Assembly (NCBI GenBank): GCA_036937835.1
Contig: CM072877.1
Span: forward strand, 14,066,001-14,130,000
Origin: Pampus argenteus
Lineage: Eukaryota > Chordata > Actinopteri > Scombriformes > Stromateidae
Reading direction: 5' to 3'
DNA: 64,000 nucleotides
Part shown: positions 1 through 13,100 of the stretch, in pieces
How the letters are laid out: each line of letters opens with the position of its first letter
Numbering within the stretch: position 1 is the first letter of the stretch
Translations under genes and position numbers: made by a program
Notes under the pieces: generated by a model
What the model was told of the DNA's origin: nothing
Database searches by the model: none
The model's input: the letters and a program-made list of their open reading frames with translations, nothing else

Positions 1-301
1 CCACCACTGATTGTGATCAGAGGTCTGTAAGTGGATTTCTATCTCACCTGGATTCACTTGACTGGTACATTGATTCGTATCTGAGCCAGAGCAGTTTCAG
101 ACGAGGGTATGTAGGCGTATGTGATGAATGGGTGAATGAAACACTGTATGTGACCATGTGAGTGTTTTTTGTGTAGTGTATAATGATTCAATATGATGAG
201 ATGGGTTGAAATACATTTGTCTGTATTTCTGATAAACATAACACACAATAAAAATCTGTCCTTTTCCTCCTGCAAGTTTGACATGAGAGGAACTGTTGAG
301 T

Positions 302-328
<27 letters not shown>
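302..328. repeat. (AC)n microsatellite
   Basis: Uninterrupted AC dinucleotide tract of about 27 bp. Confidence 0.95.
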
Positions 329-332
<4 letters not shown>

Positions 333-3330
333 TAATTGCTAAATCTACCATTTCAAATAACAAGAAAATTAAATTTGAGGCATGAAACAGCAGAGTACCT
401 CCTCCTCTAAAGAATATGGTCAAGACCTGCTTTATACAAAAAAGTACCCTGAGATAAGTAATGTTGTATTCCGTTTCTTAACTCAAGGAAAGTTTTATAA
501 ATATAAAAGCTCCATCGATCAAAATTTCATAATAGAAAGTTTTGTTTTTTTCTGTTTCAAGGTGCCCTGTCAACAGTTTTATAGCAATCTCTTTTAGAAC
601 GGTGGTATATGAGGAAAATTGCATTTTGGTAGGTGTATCTTTCAATACCGCGAGTGGCCGCTGGCAAACAATGGCTGCAAGGCTGAGCTCTTCTAATACA
701 TCTATGGACTACATCTATTCAGCAAGCCTCTGCTGTGCTGAGACTGTATCACATGACCATAACAGACGGCGTCTGTCAGGTGGCATTAGCCAGCAACTCT
801 GTTTCCTTTAGACATGAGACAGTGTTAAGATGCACACACAGCAAGGAAAGAGAGACAGACACCCGAAGCCACAAGCACACAGAATAAATGCATGTTCATA
901 TACTCACATATGCAGCCGTTTTCATGCCAACAACCAGGGGCCGGTCTCACACAGCAGCATTTCTTATTTAGTTGAATAACTGCAAAGACTAAAACCTGAA
1001 ATAGCTTTTTCTTTTTCTTTTTTTTTTTTTACTTCAGTCCAAGGTCTGGATTTTTTTTATTGGGGCTCGGACAGAAAAGTTATCCAGGTGTCAGATTTGT
1101 GAGACAAACCCCAGGTGCACAAACATAAGAATACACAAAGTCTTAACCCAGCTTATGACACAGATTCATTTTCCATCTTTATGATAAATGTCTCTAGAGC
1201 ATGCCTTTGGAAATATAGCTCAAGGAAAGATAAATGCGTGAAAGTATTTCTTGCAGCAGTGAAAAATAACTTTGGACTGAACCTTTTTAATTGGTCCTAA
1301 CATTTGCTGACTGTTGCATAATACTGACTTTAAAATGCAAGTAGATACTGTGCTTAAACATTTTTGTCAAATGCCAAGCAGCCCATGTAAGTGGATGTTG
1401 ACCACTTGGATTATCCTCCCTTTGGTTTTAGTGTTTTTTGGTGGGTTTTTTTTTTTTGTCCCTCTCCTTCTCTACTCTGTGTTGTCAGCTCCAAAATCCA
1501 TCCAAAAAAAGTGGGGAGTGGAAATGCACACAAGAATGTTAGTTTATGCAATGAAAAGTTGATGTCAAGTAAGGGCCACAAAAAGGGTAGAATCTAATTT
1601 GAAGTATTCTGTATGCTCTATTAAATATGTTACAGACCTACAGTTCACTGGGAGTTGTTGAAGGTTTCCAAATGTAAAGCTATTTTCATTTCAAACACCA
1701 AATGCATCATATATATACAGTATAGATTACATTCAAGTTGCAATGGCTTCTCTAACACTCACACAAATCACAAACAAATCTCTACAATTAAGAAATCATT
1801 ATGTTTTCTGCTCTTTATGCACCACATTATTGCAGGATCATCATGGGCATTGCTGGGCTGCACAGAGAGAGGGCTGAAGAAGATGATTAAATATGCATTA
1901 GTGATAATATATGCCCAGTGTATTCAGATGCTCCACAGGATGACGGCCTCATTCATTAGATAATCTGTCTTTTGAGCAATGGCTTTCCGAGTGAAATTAA
2001 ATACCTCACATGATATCCCAGATAACAGTGCACTGCATCCAGAAGACAGGTGTGCTACATTGCTACATATACTGCATTACACACATACTGTATATTGAAA
2101 TGTGCAAAAAGAAGAAAATAGAAAGATAATAATGATTTACACATCAACAAAATCAACAATATCTTTTAAATGGATAAATGGTACAAATGCAACACACACC
2201 AACTGACATGTATGTGTTCCTAACAGCAAGAAAAGCCACATACAGTACATAAGAGAGCAAGTAAGAATGACATAAATAGACAAAAACCATGACATAGTAA
2301 ACAGTCCATGGCCCAGTTTCATGATGGTAAGGACAAAGAAGCCAAGGTTTTAAATAAACCTGAGCACAAGCGAAGGCGTAGCCAAAATCCTCTGGACGGG
2401 AACAGCTTAAAGGGTCAGTTCAACCAAACCACAAACAAACAATCGAAGCAAACGAAATCTTGTGCTACAAGAAACTATAGTAGCTTTGGTGAACTAATCA
2501 AGCATAGGTATCTCAATCTGTGAAAAACATGCATAGCACAGGTAAAACGAAATGTGTTAACAGAACTGTCCAGTGCTGAAAAACTTGTCTTGCATTGCCA
2601 ATGCCCAATAAAAAGGACTAAATCAATGTTCTAATATTATGTAACCATGGGAGCATTTCATTTTTCTGTGGTCATTTGAAAAGTTGCCAGAATTAGGTTT
2701 TTTTTTTTAACATGACATTGTTTGAACAAAGAACAGGCTTTCAAGGATCCTTAGAGAAACTACGAGTTAAAAGAACACATTATAGACAGAAAATGCTCCT
2801 CTGGGAGCCTTTTACATCTCAGGGGAGGCGGTGGAATAAAGAGACCGAAACATATGGTTTTGTTGAGTCTTTGTTGGATGTCATCAATCATCTTTTCTCA
2901 AGTTTTAAGCTCCCACAAGCCACACACATGTGAAAAAAAAGAGTATAATAAATGCTCCTTGTCAGAACTTGGATGAGGTCACTATTCAGACAACTAAATT
3001 ATGCATCAGCCCCTGAGCCATGTAGAGTGTGAATGGAAATCAGTTACATACACAAAATCTGGAATTACAAATATATATATATATATATGTATGAGCTTAG
3101 CAGAGCATAGTAGTTAGTTGGGACCAACAGCAGTCTCATATTTAGAGGCTACCAATCCAGATATGGTTTTGTTTTTTTGCCCAAATGTGAATATAATGGA
3201 AACAGCACATATACTGTATATAACTGGGAATAGGTACTGATAACAGCTAATAAATAGCAAGTGTATCATGCCAAACATTTGATAAAAAGCAGCATGAAAA
3301 ACAGTTTTGACAAGTCTCCTATATAGGACT

Positions 3331-3390
3331 CTCTATAGTGTGCTATATTTATTCAAACAGTAAATATCTGTACTCTAGTGCACTATAGAG
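3331..3390. repeat. Imperfect inverted repeat with TATAGTG core
   Basis: CTCTATAGTGTGCTA (3,331-3,345) pairs with TAGTGCACTATAGAG (3,376-3,390) at 13 of 15 positions across a 30-nt spacer. The TATAGTGCACTA string recalls a common fish DNA-transposon end. No other element features are seen around it, so this is a possible small remnant. Confidence 0.45.
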
Positions 3391-3524
3391 TGTGATATCA
3401 GACACATCTTATATAAACAACCAATTACACCTGCAACATAAGTCTAATTAACGCCTCAGCAGGCATTAATAACAAACACAGGTTTGATGGAAATGGCTCT
3501 TGACTTTAGATGTTCTGTTTTCAG

Positions 3525-3561
3525 TTCCATAAAATAACCACAGGTTAGGTATTTTATGGAA
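3525..3561. repeat. 12-bp perfect inverted repeat
   Basis: TTCCATAAAATA at 3,525-3,536 is the exact reverse complement of TATTTTATGGAA at 3,550-3,561, with a 13-nt loop. It is AT-rich, so chance occurrence is more plausible than for the 3,972 hairpin. Confidence 0.6.
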
Positions 3562-3971
3562 TGAAATAAAGTAATACAATAAAAAATGAATAATGTCATG
3601 ATTTTAAAGTTGTTTGAATGCATTATTTAAATATAAAAAATATGGCAAAATGTTTCCTGTGTTTTACAAGCTAAATAAATGCAGGCTGATTCAAATAATG
3701 AAAATAATACTGTCTTTTATTGCTATTCTGAATTATATAATTTATGAACAAAATACTGTTATAAAAGTTGTTGGCATCAAAAAGGCTCCTCAACAGGCTG
3801 CCACATCCACCTATGGTTACCACTTGAATAAAGCCCAATAATCAGAGGTGTAGATTAGAGAGACTAAATGCACATATATGTCTTTTACCCGCTCATATCT
3901 GGAATCAGTGTTCACACAGTCCGTACTGAGTTTTTGGGCTTTACTTCACAGCTGCCAGCTCGCTCACTGTA

Positions 3972-4015
3972 GCTGTGTTAACAGTAACAGAGACAACTGT
4001 TACTGTTAACACAGC
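3972..4015. repeat. Perfect 19-bp inverted repeat (hairpin)
   Basis: The arms at 3,972-3,990 and 3,997-4,015 are exact reverse complements (left arm begins GCTGTGTTAACAG), with a 6-nt AGACAA loop. The flanking bases do not extend the pairing. RNA from either strand would fold into a tight stem-loop. The stem is shorter than a usual miRNA precursor, and neither arm matches a miRNA I know. It may be a mobile-element remnant, a cruciform-forming site or an unknown small RNA. Confidence 0.85.
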
Positions 4016-5800
4016 ATGAGCATCAAACTACCAGTCAAGCAAGTTATATGGGTGTAAAAAAAAAAACAAAAAAAAACCCTCTGTGTTGAAGCTAACAAGC
4101 AGACCAAAGCTGCTTTCATCTGACAGACAAGACGCTGGACAAATCTGAAATGTGATACATCAAATAATGATCAGATAATTGGAGTTTAAAAGCCCTTAAG
4201 TAAAAAAATAAATAAATAAATAAATAAATGAACGCTACAGAACGTGGGACATGTTGTAATCTCAGGGTTATGTAAACCTTGTACACAGAAGGAGAATGGC
4301 TTCATTTCAACCACCTGTGAAATGTTAACCATATTATCCTGTATTTTACCATACCATCTTATTTCTGATCAACCACATTACTGAGAGGAAGTACATACAA
4401 TATTAAGTCAAGACCTTGCAAATAGAAATTTATATCTACTTATATCTATCCATTTCTTTTTCCATCTACCTATTTAAATAGGCAGATACTCCGCTGGGTC
4501 CAAAATCATTGAGCAGACAGAAACACATGGCTTACCAGCTAAATTGACTATTTACTTTTAAATGAGAGCCAGTCATCATGAGTTAGGGATTAGCTCAAAG
4601 ATGTAAAAAAAAAAAAAATACACTTGAGGTGTAAATAAGGACTAAAAAAATAAATTAAAAAAAGTCTACGCTTATATATTGTCAATCCTGTTAACTCTCA
4701 AAAGTCCAAGACAATTAATGAAGACCCCTCTGGAATACCGTCACATCTTTAAAACGTGTTTTCTGACAGCAAACGCAGGACTGTCAGAATTAAACAACAT
4801 TTTAATTTGTGACTTTACAGTGCTTCTGCAGCCAAGACATTTCCAGCACAACACATTCTTATAAGCTTCTTTCACTTGAAGGGTTAATCGTTGGCAGGAA
4901 ATGTCATGATCGTGACATGATTGAGGCGCTCTCACCTCTACGTCTGGGCAATACGGACATTTACGAGTGGCTTCTAATGGGTGACTGTGCCTCAGTGACA
5001 GCTTATTACACACGCCTCTCCAATACTTATGGGAAGAGTCCATAAAACGACACAACACATCATTAGGAATCTGTCTGACTTTAGTAGGGATATGGCCTCA
5101 TGGCTTCTGCCAGTCAAATAAACTGAACAGTGTTCATGTAACAATGGACTAGCCATTTTGAATGACAAAAATCACATTGGGGAATCAAAGGTGTGCACTG
5201 CATGAAGATTAAAAACCTTGAGATACAGTTCAAGACTAAGATAATAAAATGTACTTGACACAAATGACATGGTGTATCGTTTTTGTGATTAAGTACATAA
5301 CTCGTTGGATCTGATTAGTTGTTGGATCAATACCGGTCTCTCATAGTGCCTCGCAATATGTTGACCTTTAAAGAATGCATCAAATTCTTCACTGTGACTT
5401 CCTTATCAAGTGATCATGATGCTCACGAATATGCCTGTTAACGTATTGTTAGCTCAGTATACCTGGAAATGACTTAAAAGAATGAAAAGCAAGCAGTCTG
5501 CCTCCCTTTTTCAGTCTGGGAGGCATTGCTGCAGTGTAAGAAAATCAATGCACTAAAAATATGTTTGTTTTGATCCCTGTATATTAGATGTTGACTTTCT
5601 TAAGCCATGCAACCTTTAACAGTCACTGGATCAATAGGTTGGAAACTAAGAAGCCTGTTCAAATCCACTGACAAATAGCATTAAGTAGTCAAAGTAAGCA
5701 ACTGTTTTCATGGAGACACCAGAAAACACAGCACTCAAGTTGCAACGTTGGAAGAGGGAAAAACATTGGCTCAAACTCAATTAGGTTAAGAAAGGAAAAG

Positions 5801-6090
5801 GGCCCGCTTGCAGGCAGATATCATCCATTAGGAGACTGTAATAATGACATATAAATGCAATTAATATGACGGATGAATGGCAACATCCTGACAATCACTT
5901 GCCTACTTCATCATAATAGTCAGACTGGCAAATCCCATTAGATCAGTGGATGTAATAGTGAAAGTGCTAAGGAATTAAACCATCATTTGGGCGTTGGGAG
6001 AGTTTATTAATGTCGGGTCATCTGGCTTTGACAGTATCCAACAACAACAGGCAAGAGTGGAGACACAAATGCCGCATGTAAGAAAACACA
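5801..6090. promoter_or_regulatory. Candidate conserved non-coding element (intron 1)
   Basis: A complex stretch without low-complexity tracts, unlike its surroundings. It has homeodomain-type sites (CAATTAAT at 5,858-5,865; CCCATTAG near 5,935) and MEIS/TGIF-type TGACA at 5,889 and TGACAG at 6,029. No frame encodes a recognisable protein. The CNE reading is an impression from texture and motifs only; no alignment was made. Confidence 0.25.
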
Positions 6091-7103
6091 ACACGGGACG
6101 CAAATAAATGTTTGTATTATGTCGTGAAAAATGCTGCAAACTTTGTGTTCCTGATCTTATAGATCAATTAATGTAATTTTAACTTGAGATCAGAACAGTA
6201 CAGAATAGTATACAAACATTGGCCTAAAGTTTATATTAAAAGCACTTTGTCTAATACTGAACTAAACTAAAACTGGTATCCAACTTCACATCTATATTTT
6301 ATACTATTTATTTACCATTTTATATACCTTTTTGTGACTCGGTCCTTAAAAATTATAGTTTCACTAAATATTATCCAGTGTCTTGAGTCTGCACTTCAGC
6401 TAAGTTAGAGTATGCGCCCTGATTGTGACAACCATAGGTACAAGCCTAACTAGGTGCTGATTGCTGGAGAGTGCCATTTTGAATGGACCTATTAATTCTG
6501 TTTGCTGAGCTGTCTCATTAGAGAGTTAATAGTGCATTTGTCCTGATTGCGGTCATGTTACGGAACAGTGATCTCACTGTTGGGACTAATGGATGGAAAG
6601 CACGCCGCACACACAGCAACATATGATGATAGTCTGGTTTCCTCTTACAATTTATTCTCCTAAAATAATGTAAAACTACAGGTAAACTTTAGAATCATAT
6701 TGGAAATTAGACTATATGTTTTGTTTTTTGGGCGATTGATGCGTACCACATTACAAAACATGTAGTTTATGCTCACACACACTATGCCTAAATTGTACAT
6801 TTATAAAGACTTACTACTAAAAACAAAAAATCATTGAGCACAATATTTAAATTCCCTTACAGCACTGTCTCTATGATAGTATAGTGGCTGCTTTACATGC
6901 ATAATGCTGATCATGTGTAAATAATTATAGGTTTATCCAATCCTGTAATTACATGTCACTGTGTGTTGGATGACTGAAGGGGGTCATGCCTTTGGTAATC
7001 ATTTCTTCTGCCTCGTTCTGCACTTACAGTAACTGTTTTTAACTGATGATCACAGGCTGGGGCATTGATTACAATCATTATAGATTTCCATTAGCAATTG
7101 ATC

Positions 7104-7105
<2 letters not shown>

Positions 7106-7141
<36 letters not shown>
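7106..7141. repeat. (AT)n microsatellite
   Basis: Uninterrupted AT tract of about 36 bp followed by a T-rich run. It is self-complementary and likely length-polymorphic. Confidence 0.95.
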
Positions 7142-7145
<4 letters not shown>

Positions 7146-10100
7146 TTTTTTTTAAGAATAAACATTTTATAAACTGTGTACCTTGCCAAAAACAACTTGT
7201 AACTTTGAGCATAACTGGAAAATTTACATTTTAACAATGTCAATAGACATATAATTTGAATACATCTATTATTACCCAACTCTTTAAGTATAAAATGTCC
7301 AGAGAGTGCGGACTAGCTTCCAGATCAAGTTTCCTCTTTGTGGGCTGTAGATCATGTTCACCATTTAACCTCAACGGTATGACTTGATTGACTGCATTGT
7401 ATTCATCTTATTGAAGGTAAAGGAATTTTATAGAATGTGCAAAACCAAATTACACAAGAACTGTTGTTCTTTCATTAAATGAGAGACCTGCCAGCAGGGC
7501 AGACGTATTGTGCTAGTCCCATTGATTGAGTTACAGTATTAGCACCCTTAGCTCCCTTGTGAATATAGAGTATAGAATGATGACAAAAGTAGCTGCAGTG
7601 TATCGACTTCACCCTCTGGCAGTGGTTATCAAAAGCAAAGTCCTGACCACCACACACAGATATGTTGCTGCCATTGGGGATCTTGTACAGACAGAGATGT
7701 GAAAACATTTGAGCATAAGAGCCGGTAGCAGAATAGCATCAGTTCTCAACAGTTGTCGGTTTCTTGGAAGACTTAATATGAACCAAGGGACTTAGTGACT
7801 GCAACTAATGATTATTTTTCAATGAATCGGTTTCCATTAATTATGAATATTAAAGGCTGTTGCAGAAGAAAATTCAAATTGACCTATTTGGTTGCAACTT
7901 CTATCAAGTCGATTGAAGAAAAAGATAGGTTTATGTAGTAATTTATTTTGATAAGTCTCGCTAATTTCCATTCCGTTCTATTACTATATGCATAGCAGGC
8001 GAAAGGTCTTTTCAAACAAAACATGAATATATTATTATTAAAAAAAAAAAAAAGAGCCAATCTCCATGAGCCTATTCACAAGAAATCCAAAACAACTTTC
8101 CATATTACGGTGCATTTTTAATTTTTCAGAAGCTGGTTTCTGCAATTGCTGCAGATTTTATATGCAAATAAAGACAAGCCAACCAACACCATAATTCCCA
8201 TCCAGTGTTTATCTCCAATCTGCGTTCAGTGTCTCTGTTCACAGAAGCATCTGTCTGTCAGCAGCACCTCTGGGAGCTGAAAGGAAAGCAACCAGCTAAA
8301 CTGCCTTCACCAGGCTGACTGACAGTTGAAATTTACTGAACCAAATTTCTTTTTTTCTTTTTTTTTTTCACGTCAGGCTCCAAGGTAAGAATTCGACAGT
8401 GTTTGTATTTATTGCATTCATTGATCCATTGATTTTATTTTCTTGCCTACTGTTGCAAGTGAGTGAGTACGTGAGTACAGACAGGTAGTTGATATGGCAG
8501 GCTGACAGAACAGCAAGAGGAGAGGACAGGCAGGCAGAGTACAGCAAGAAATTGTTTGAATTTAACTGTGATGGTGAAAATCCTGTCCAAATTCACCAGA
8601 TGATCCCACATCACCAGCAACCATCTTGCAATGGCACTCAAACCTGCCCCATATTAGATAAACTGTTGCGATTGGTCACAATGGCTGGAAATCGGTGTGA
8701 ACATGAGGGGAACCAGACACATCAACGAGAGCAAATAAAACATGAGCAGATTCGTCTCGTTCCCAGGGTATTGCTCACCTTGACAATGCTCGTAACCAGT
8801 CTAGAGACACGTCAACCATTGGTGACCTCAGGAGAGCATGCTCTGCTGTGTTACACTTCTAAAGGGTAATTGCTGTTAGATCAGAGCTAATCCAGAGCCA
8901 GACAAAATACCTGAAAAAATGCACAGTGTGCCGTGCCTGTGAAAGTAGGAGAGAGGGATACAGCCACGACATACCAATGAGCTTCCTCTGGATAAGTATA
9001 CAACGTGTGGGGCAACATGCCCATTTTCCCCTAAGGCTTATCAGATGTGTATAGTTGTGCTGAAAACACCTCTGTTCAGTTTCACTGGAGGTGTTTGAAA
9101 GGCAAGATGACACGTTGTTCCAAAAATGGTAAATTTAAAATCCTTACAGCATTGTACGGTATGGCACCTATCTTTCAATATGTTTAATGACTGCATATTA
9201 TGTCTTTATGAGCCATGAAGATACATAATGAGAAACAACAATTAATAATTGAAAACTGTGATAAGAAAAAACAGATCTCAAAGAATGTGTGGCACCGCTT
9301 CCAGATGAAACAGTTGCTGTACATATGATTATCTATGTAAAAAAAAACAAAAAAATAAACACGTTCCTTTGTAAAACCGGTACAATCCTTCTGTTATCTA
9401 ACTATCAACGCTGGTTAAGCACAAATTAATCTACAGCATCTGAGGTAATACAGAATGATTTGACACATTTTACTGAATACTCAGAGAAGAGAAAAATGTC
9501 TTGCTTTTGTTTGAAATCATGAGGCGATATTATGCAGACTGACAACTGGAAAGAAAAATAAGACTTAGAACATGTGTCCCTCTGCAGATAAAGCCAACTC
9601 TACCAGAAACTTGGACAAATGTGCATAATGGAGCATAAAATAAAAAAATAAAAATTCTAAAATGTGGGAGGGAACCCATCACTTGGGGGAGAGATTAATA
9701 GTGCACATTCTTTATCTGAAAGCAAATCTGAGAGATTGTGCCGCTTGGAGGGAATGCAAATAGGTACAAACACACCAGCATAGATAAAAGGTTTAAAATC
9801 TTTTGTAGGAACCATAGGGATATGACGGTAGTGAGCTGTGCAGAGCTGGCGCATTTCCAAGGTGCAGAGCAAATTCTGGTGGGAATCAAATTTTATGGGT
9901 CTTAAACATCATTGTGACCAGCTTATATGAACAATGACTCTCCTTTTCCTCTTTCAAACACACACGGTGCTTGTCATGTTTGCAAAATAAGTACCCCTGT
10001 GTGATTAAAATAATTACATTTACTAGGTTAGTCTAGACTATTTAACCACATTGCCGTGATGATAATGAACTAATACACGCACAAACCATACTCTCCTGCC

Positions 10101-13100
10101 ACATACTGTAAGAGTGCGGAAAGAAGATTGATTAAAAAAAAAAATGTGTTGGAATAGAGACCTTTAAAAAATATAAATAAAGAAATTGAAACATAGAGCA
10201 CAGCCTTTTGTTAGCAGGGGGTGGAAGTGAAGGATAAGTTCAGAATAAAAGCAGAGAATATGGAGTGTGAATGAAAGAAGCAAGGACAAGAGGGGGAGAG
10301 AGCGGAAAAAAAAACAAAAAAAAAAACAGAGTGAAACCAGGCTTTCATCTCGTCTGATCTGGAAATCTAACTCGTCGACCAGTAGGAGGACATTTACAGG
10401 CAGTTTGGTCTGTTTGAAGCCAGGAGATGGGGTGGTGCAAGTGAATTCCAGCATGGCTTGGTCCTGGGTAAACTATACATTTCACTCAGTCAGTTTCACT
10501 TCCATCTTTTTTTTTCCCCTCGCTGGTCTCGATTATAGCAGAGCTGCAAATGTTCTGTTTTGTAGATGGTAATTTGATGCACCCACCCATGCTCTTCCTC
10601 CAAGAATAAATATATATTTCAGAGCAATTTTAATTTTCCTCAGCGAAAAAAGAACACAGCGACATCAAAATCATCCCGCAGAAATCATGTATAAGTGAAA
10701 AAAAACATAAAGTCATTACATTAAAAATACTGCTAAAACTGAAGAATGAGGGGGGGGGGGAATGGACAAATAAGGCTAAAAAAAATGGAGTAAAGCACTT
10801 TTTGACAGGACTCTGTTTTCTATTTCACATTATTCCTTTTAATCCAGAAAAACTGTATTGTATTTTTTGTTGCCATTTTTGTTATTGGTAAGGAGTGAAT
10901 GCCAAAGAAAGAAGGGACTTTGTAAATAAATTGTTTGTACTGATTACTGGCTGATCCTTTGATTTACACTTCATTAATTCTGCACGAAAACGGCATCAGC
11001 CTCCAAAAGAATTACAGCAGCTTTTACAGAGGATTCTAAAAGATGTAAGCAGCACTACCACTGGTCAAAAGCTCATACAGAGAGTTGGCACAGCGCAGTC
11101 TGCAACCGACTGACTGAGCCTCAGCAGGTAGCATGCAGCATTTCCATTACAACTCTTGGAAAGATAAGTAGGAGCTTGCACACAAGTAAGAGCGCCGCCA
11201 AGGCAAAAAGGAAATTTCACCTGCTCGAGTTCACCGATAGCTTTCACATGAGGATGAACTCCAAGGATCTATTCCATATACATGATTGCAAGTCGGCTAC
11301 GTCTGCTGTCTGTTTGCTCGTAGTTATTCGGTTTAGACAGACGGGGGTGGACTTACATTTTTGTGTTCATTCGTGTCATCTGATTTGTCGAAATCCCTAC
11401 TGTGACTTGTAGAGTAGTTAGCTTACTCATTGTCATTAATGCCATGTTTGTCGTCAAAACGTTTATTTGTTTTTATTCCAGCGCTGTCACCAGAAATATT
11501 TTGGCAAATTAAAATTAATAGCTATCTTTTTTTTTTTTTTTTTTTTTTTGAGTTTATTACAAATTCTGTCAAAATATTCCATTTTCAACTTTACCTAACC
11601 ACATTATGTCAACTGACGAAATAGCAATTAAGTGAATTCAATAAAAACTAAATAACCCCCGTCAATGATTTGTGTTCATTTGCTCGAGCAGCCACAGGCA
11701 CTTTTCTCTGCCTGTGTGTGTGTTTCTTATTCTGTCTGTGTGAATATGTATAATTCCTGTCTAACATCAACATTCTTTTTTTACTGACGTTGTTTGGTAT
11801 CGATATGTTTATGTGACAATCAATTCTCAGCATTAAACTTCAGGACGGCATGCATCAATATTGATCTGCCCAACTTTAATAATGAAATATTAAAAAGGAG
11901 AAAAATATTACTTTCTGATTGAAGTACGGCAGAAGAAAAAATAAAAAAAATACTCAACTTGCTGAACTGCCTGCGAACTTGAAACTAATCAAATCACATA
12001 ACAGCATTGAAATTGAGTTTATTCATCCATTTGAAAAGCAAACCTTCATTTTGTGCAGGTTCAGTAATATTATGTTAAATCCAAAAGATTAGTTCTTATA
12101 GATGTGCAAATTGTTGCCCATTAAACAGGATGAAAACCCTGATTTCCCTTTGTTTTTAAAGTTGAAAACCATGTTGTGTCCTTTTTCCGAATTAACCTTT
12201 TAATGGCAAAAGCCCTTCTAGTTTCCTGTCGTTTATTCAATTAAAATCAGAGCTGTGTTTGAAATGTTTTTTTTATGCTATATTGTCCACAGATGATGAC
12301 CTCCGGGATCTGTAGACATATTTGAACTTTGGAAAATATTCAAATTCATATCTACATATCATGCATTGGTTTCATGCTTGGTTTGCGCAAGTTGATGGAT
12401 TTCACCTGAACTCCCTGTGCCCCCAGATGTCTGGCTCACATTATAAAAAGTATTTTACTAAGAGAGCAAATACATTACACAGTTTTTGTCACATTGGGGC
12501 TTTCCATTATGTGGTGGGGGACATGCCAGAAGAGCCCAAGGAGCAAAAAGAGCAACTAAATGGAATTGCCTTTATAAATCAGTGTCACATTATGCATTCA
12601 GTGTACAAACTAGAAAAACCCCTCTATAGTATACAAGCCTAATGTTTATAAATCATTTGGGAATCATCTTGCAGCATGCTGTCTTGTTAGATACACCAAC
12701 CGGCCTGTTCTTATACTAGTTTACTTACTGTACATCAAGATAAATTGTCTTGGACTTATAGTAAAAAAGTTACACCTACATTAAAAAACATGACAGATGG
12801 GCTACAGTATGCATTTAAATTCTTAAGTCGTGTTTTTGTTTAAGAGTATACATTTTACAAGGATCTAGCAGTTGTTGGGTTTTTTTAGATCATATTTTTA
12901 TAGTTAAATCAATTTAAACACACTAAGCAAACAGAGGATTAACAAACCAGGAGCGATTGAATTTTGGCATACATGCATTTGCCAAATTTTTTTTTAATCT
13001 TTGATCCTGTGTGCCAATTAATAAATGACACAAAGGACATGTTGCTGCTTTGCATAAATAAGAAGGCAAGAAAAGCTTGGTGCATTCATTGGGGATATTT

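Noticed and set aside
1..180. Possible SINE-like segment at the window start (GAATGGGTGAATG shared with the 30.6 kb SINE)
   Set aside because: Only a 13-base word is shared; the rest does not align, so it is not called.
4741..5058. Cys/His-containing 105-residue minus-strand frame, zinc-finger-like at first sight
   Set aside because: Cys and His spacing does not fit any finger class, and there is no second finger nearby.
8489..8869. 126-residue frame, one of the longest open frames outside exon 1
   Set aside because: No domain, signal peptide or family pattern; no splice-site logic; length is within chance for 64 kb read in six frames.
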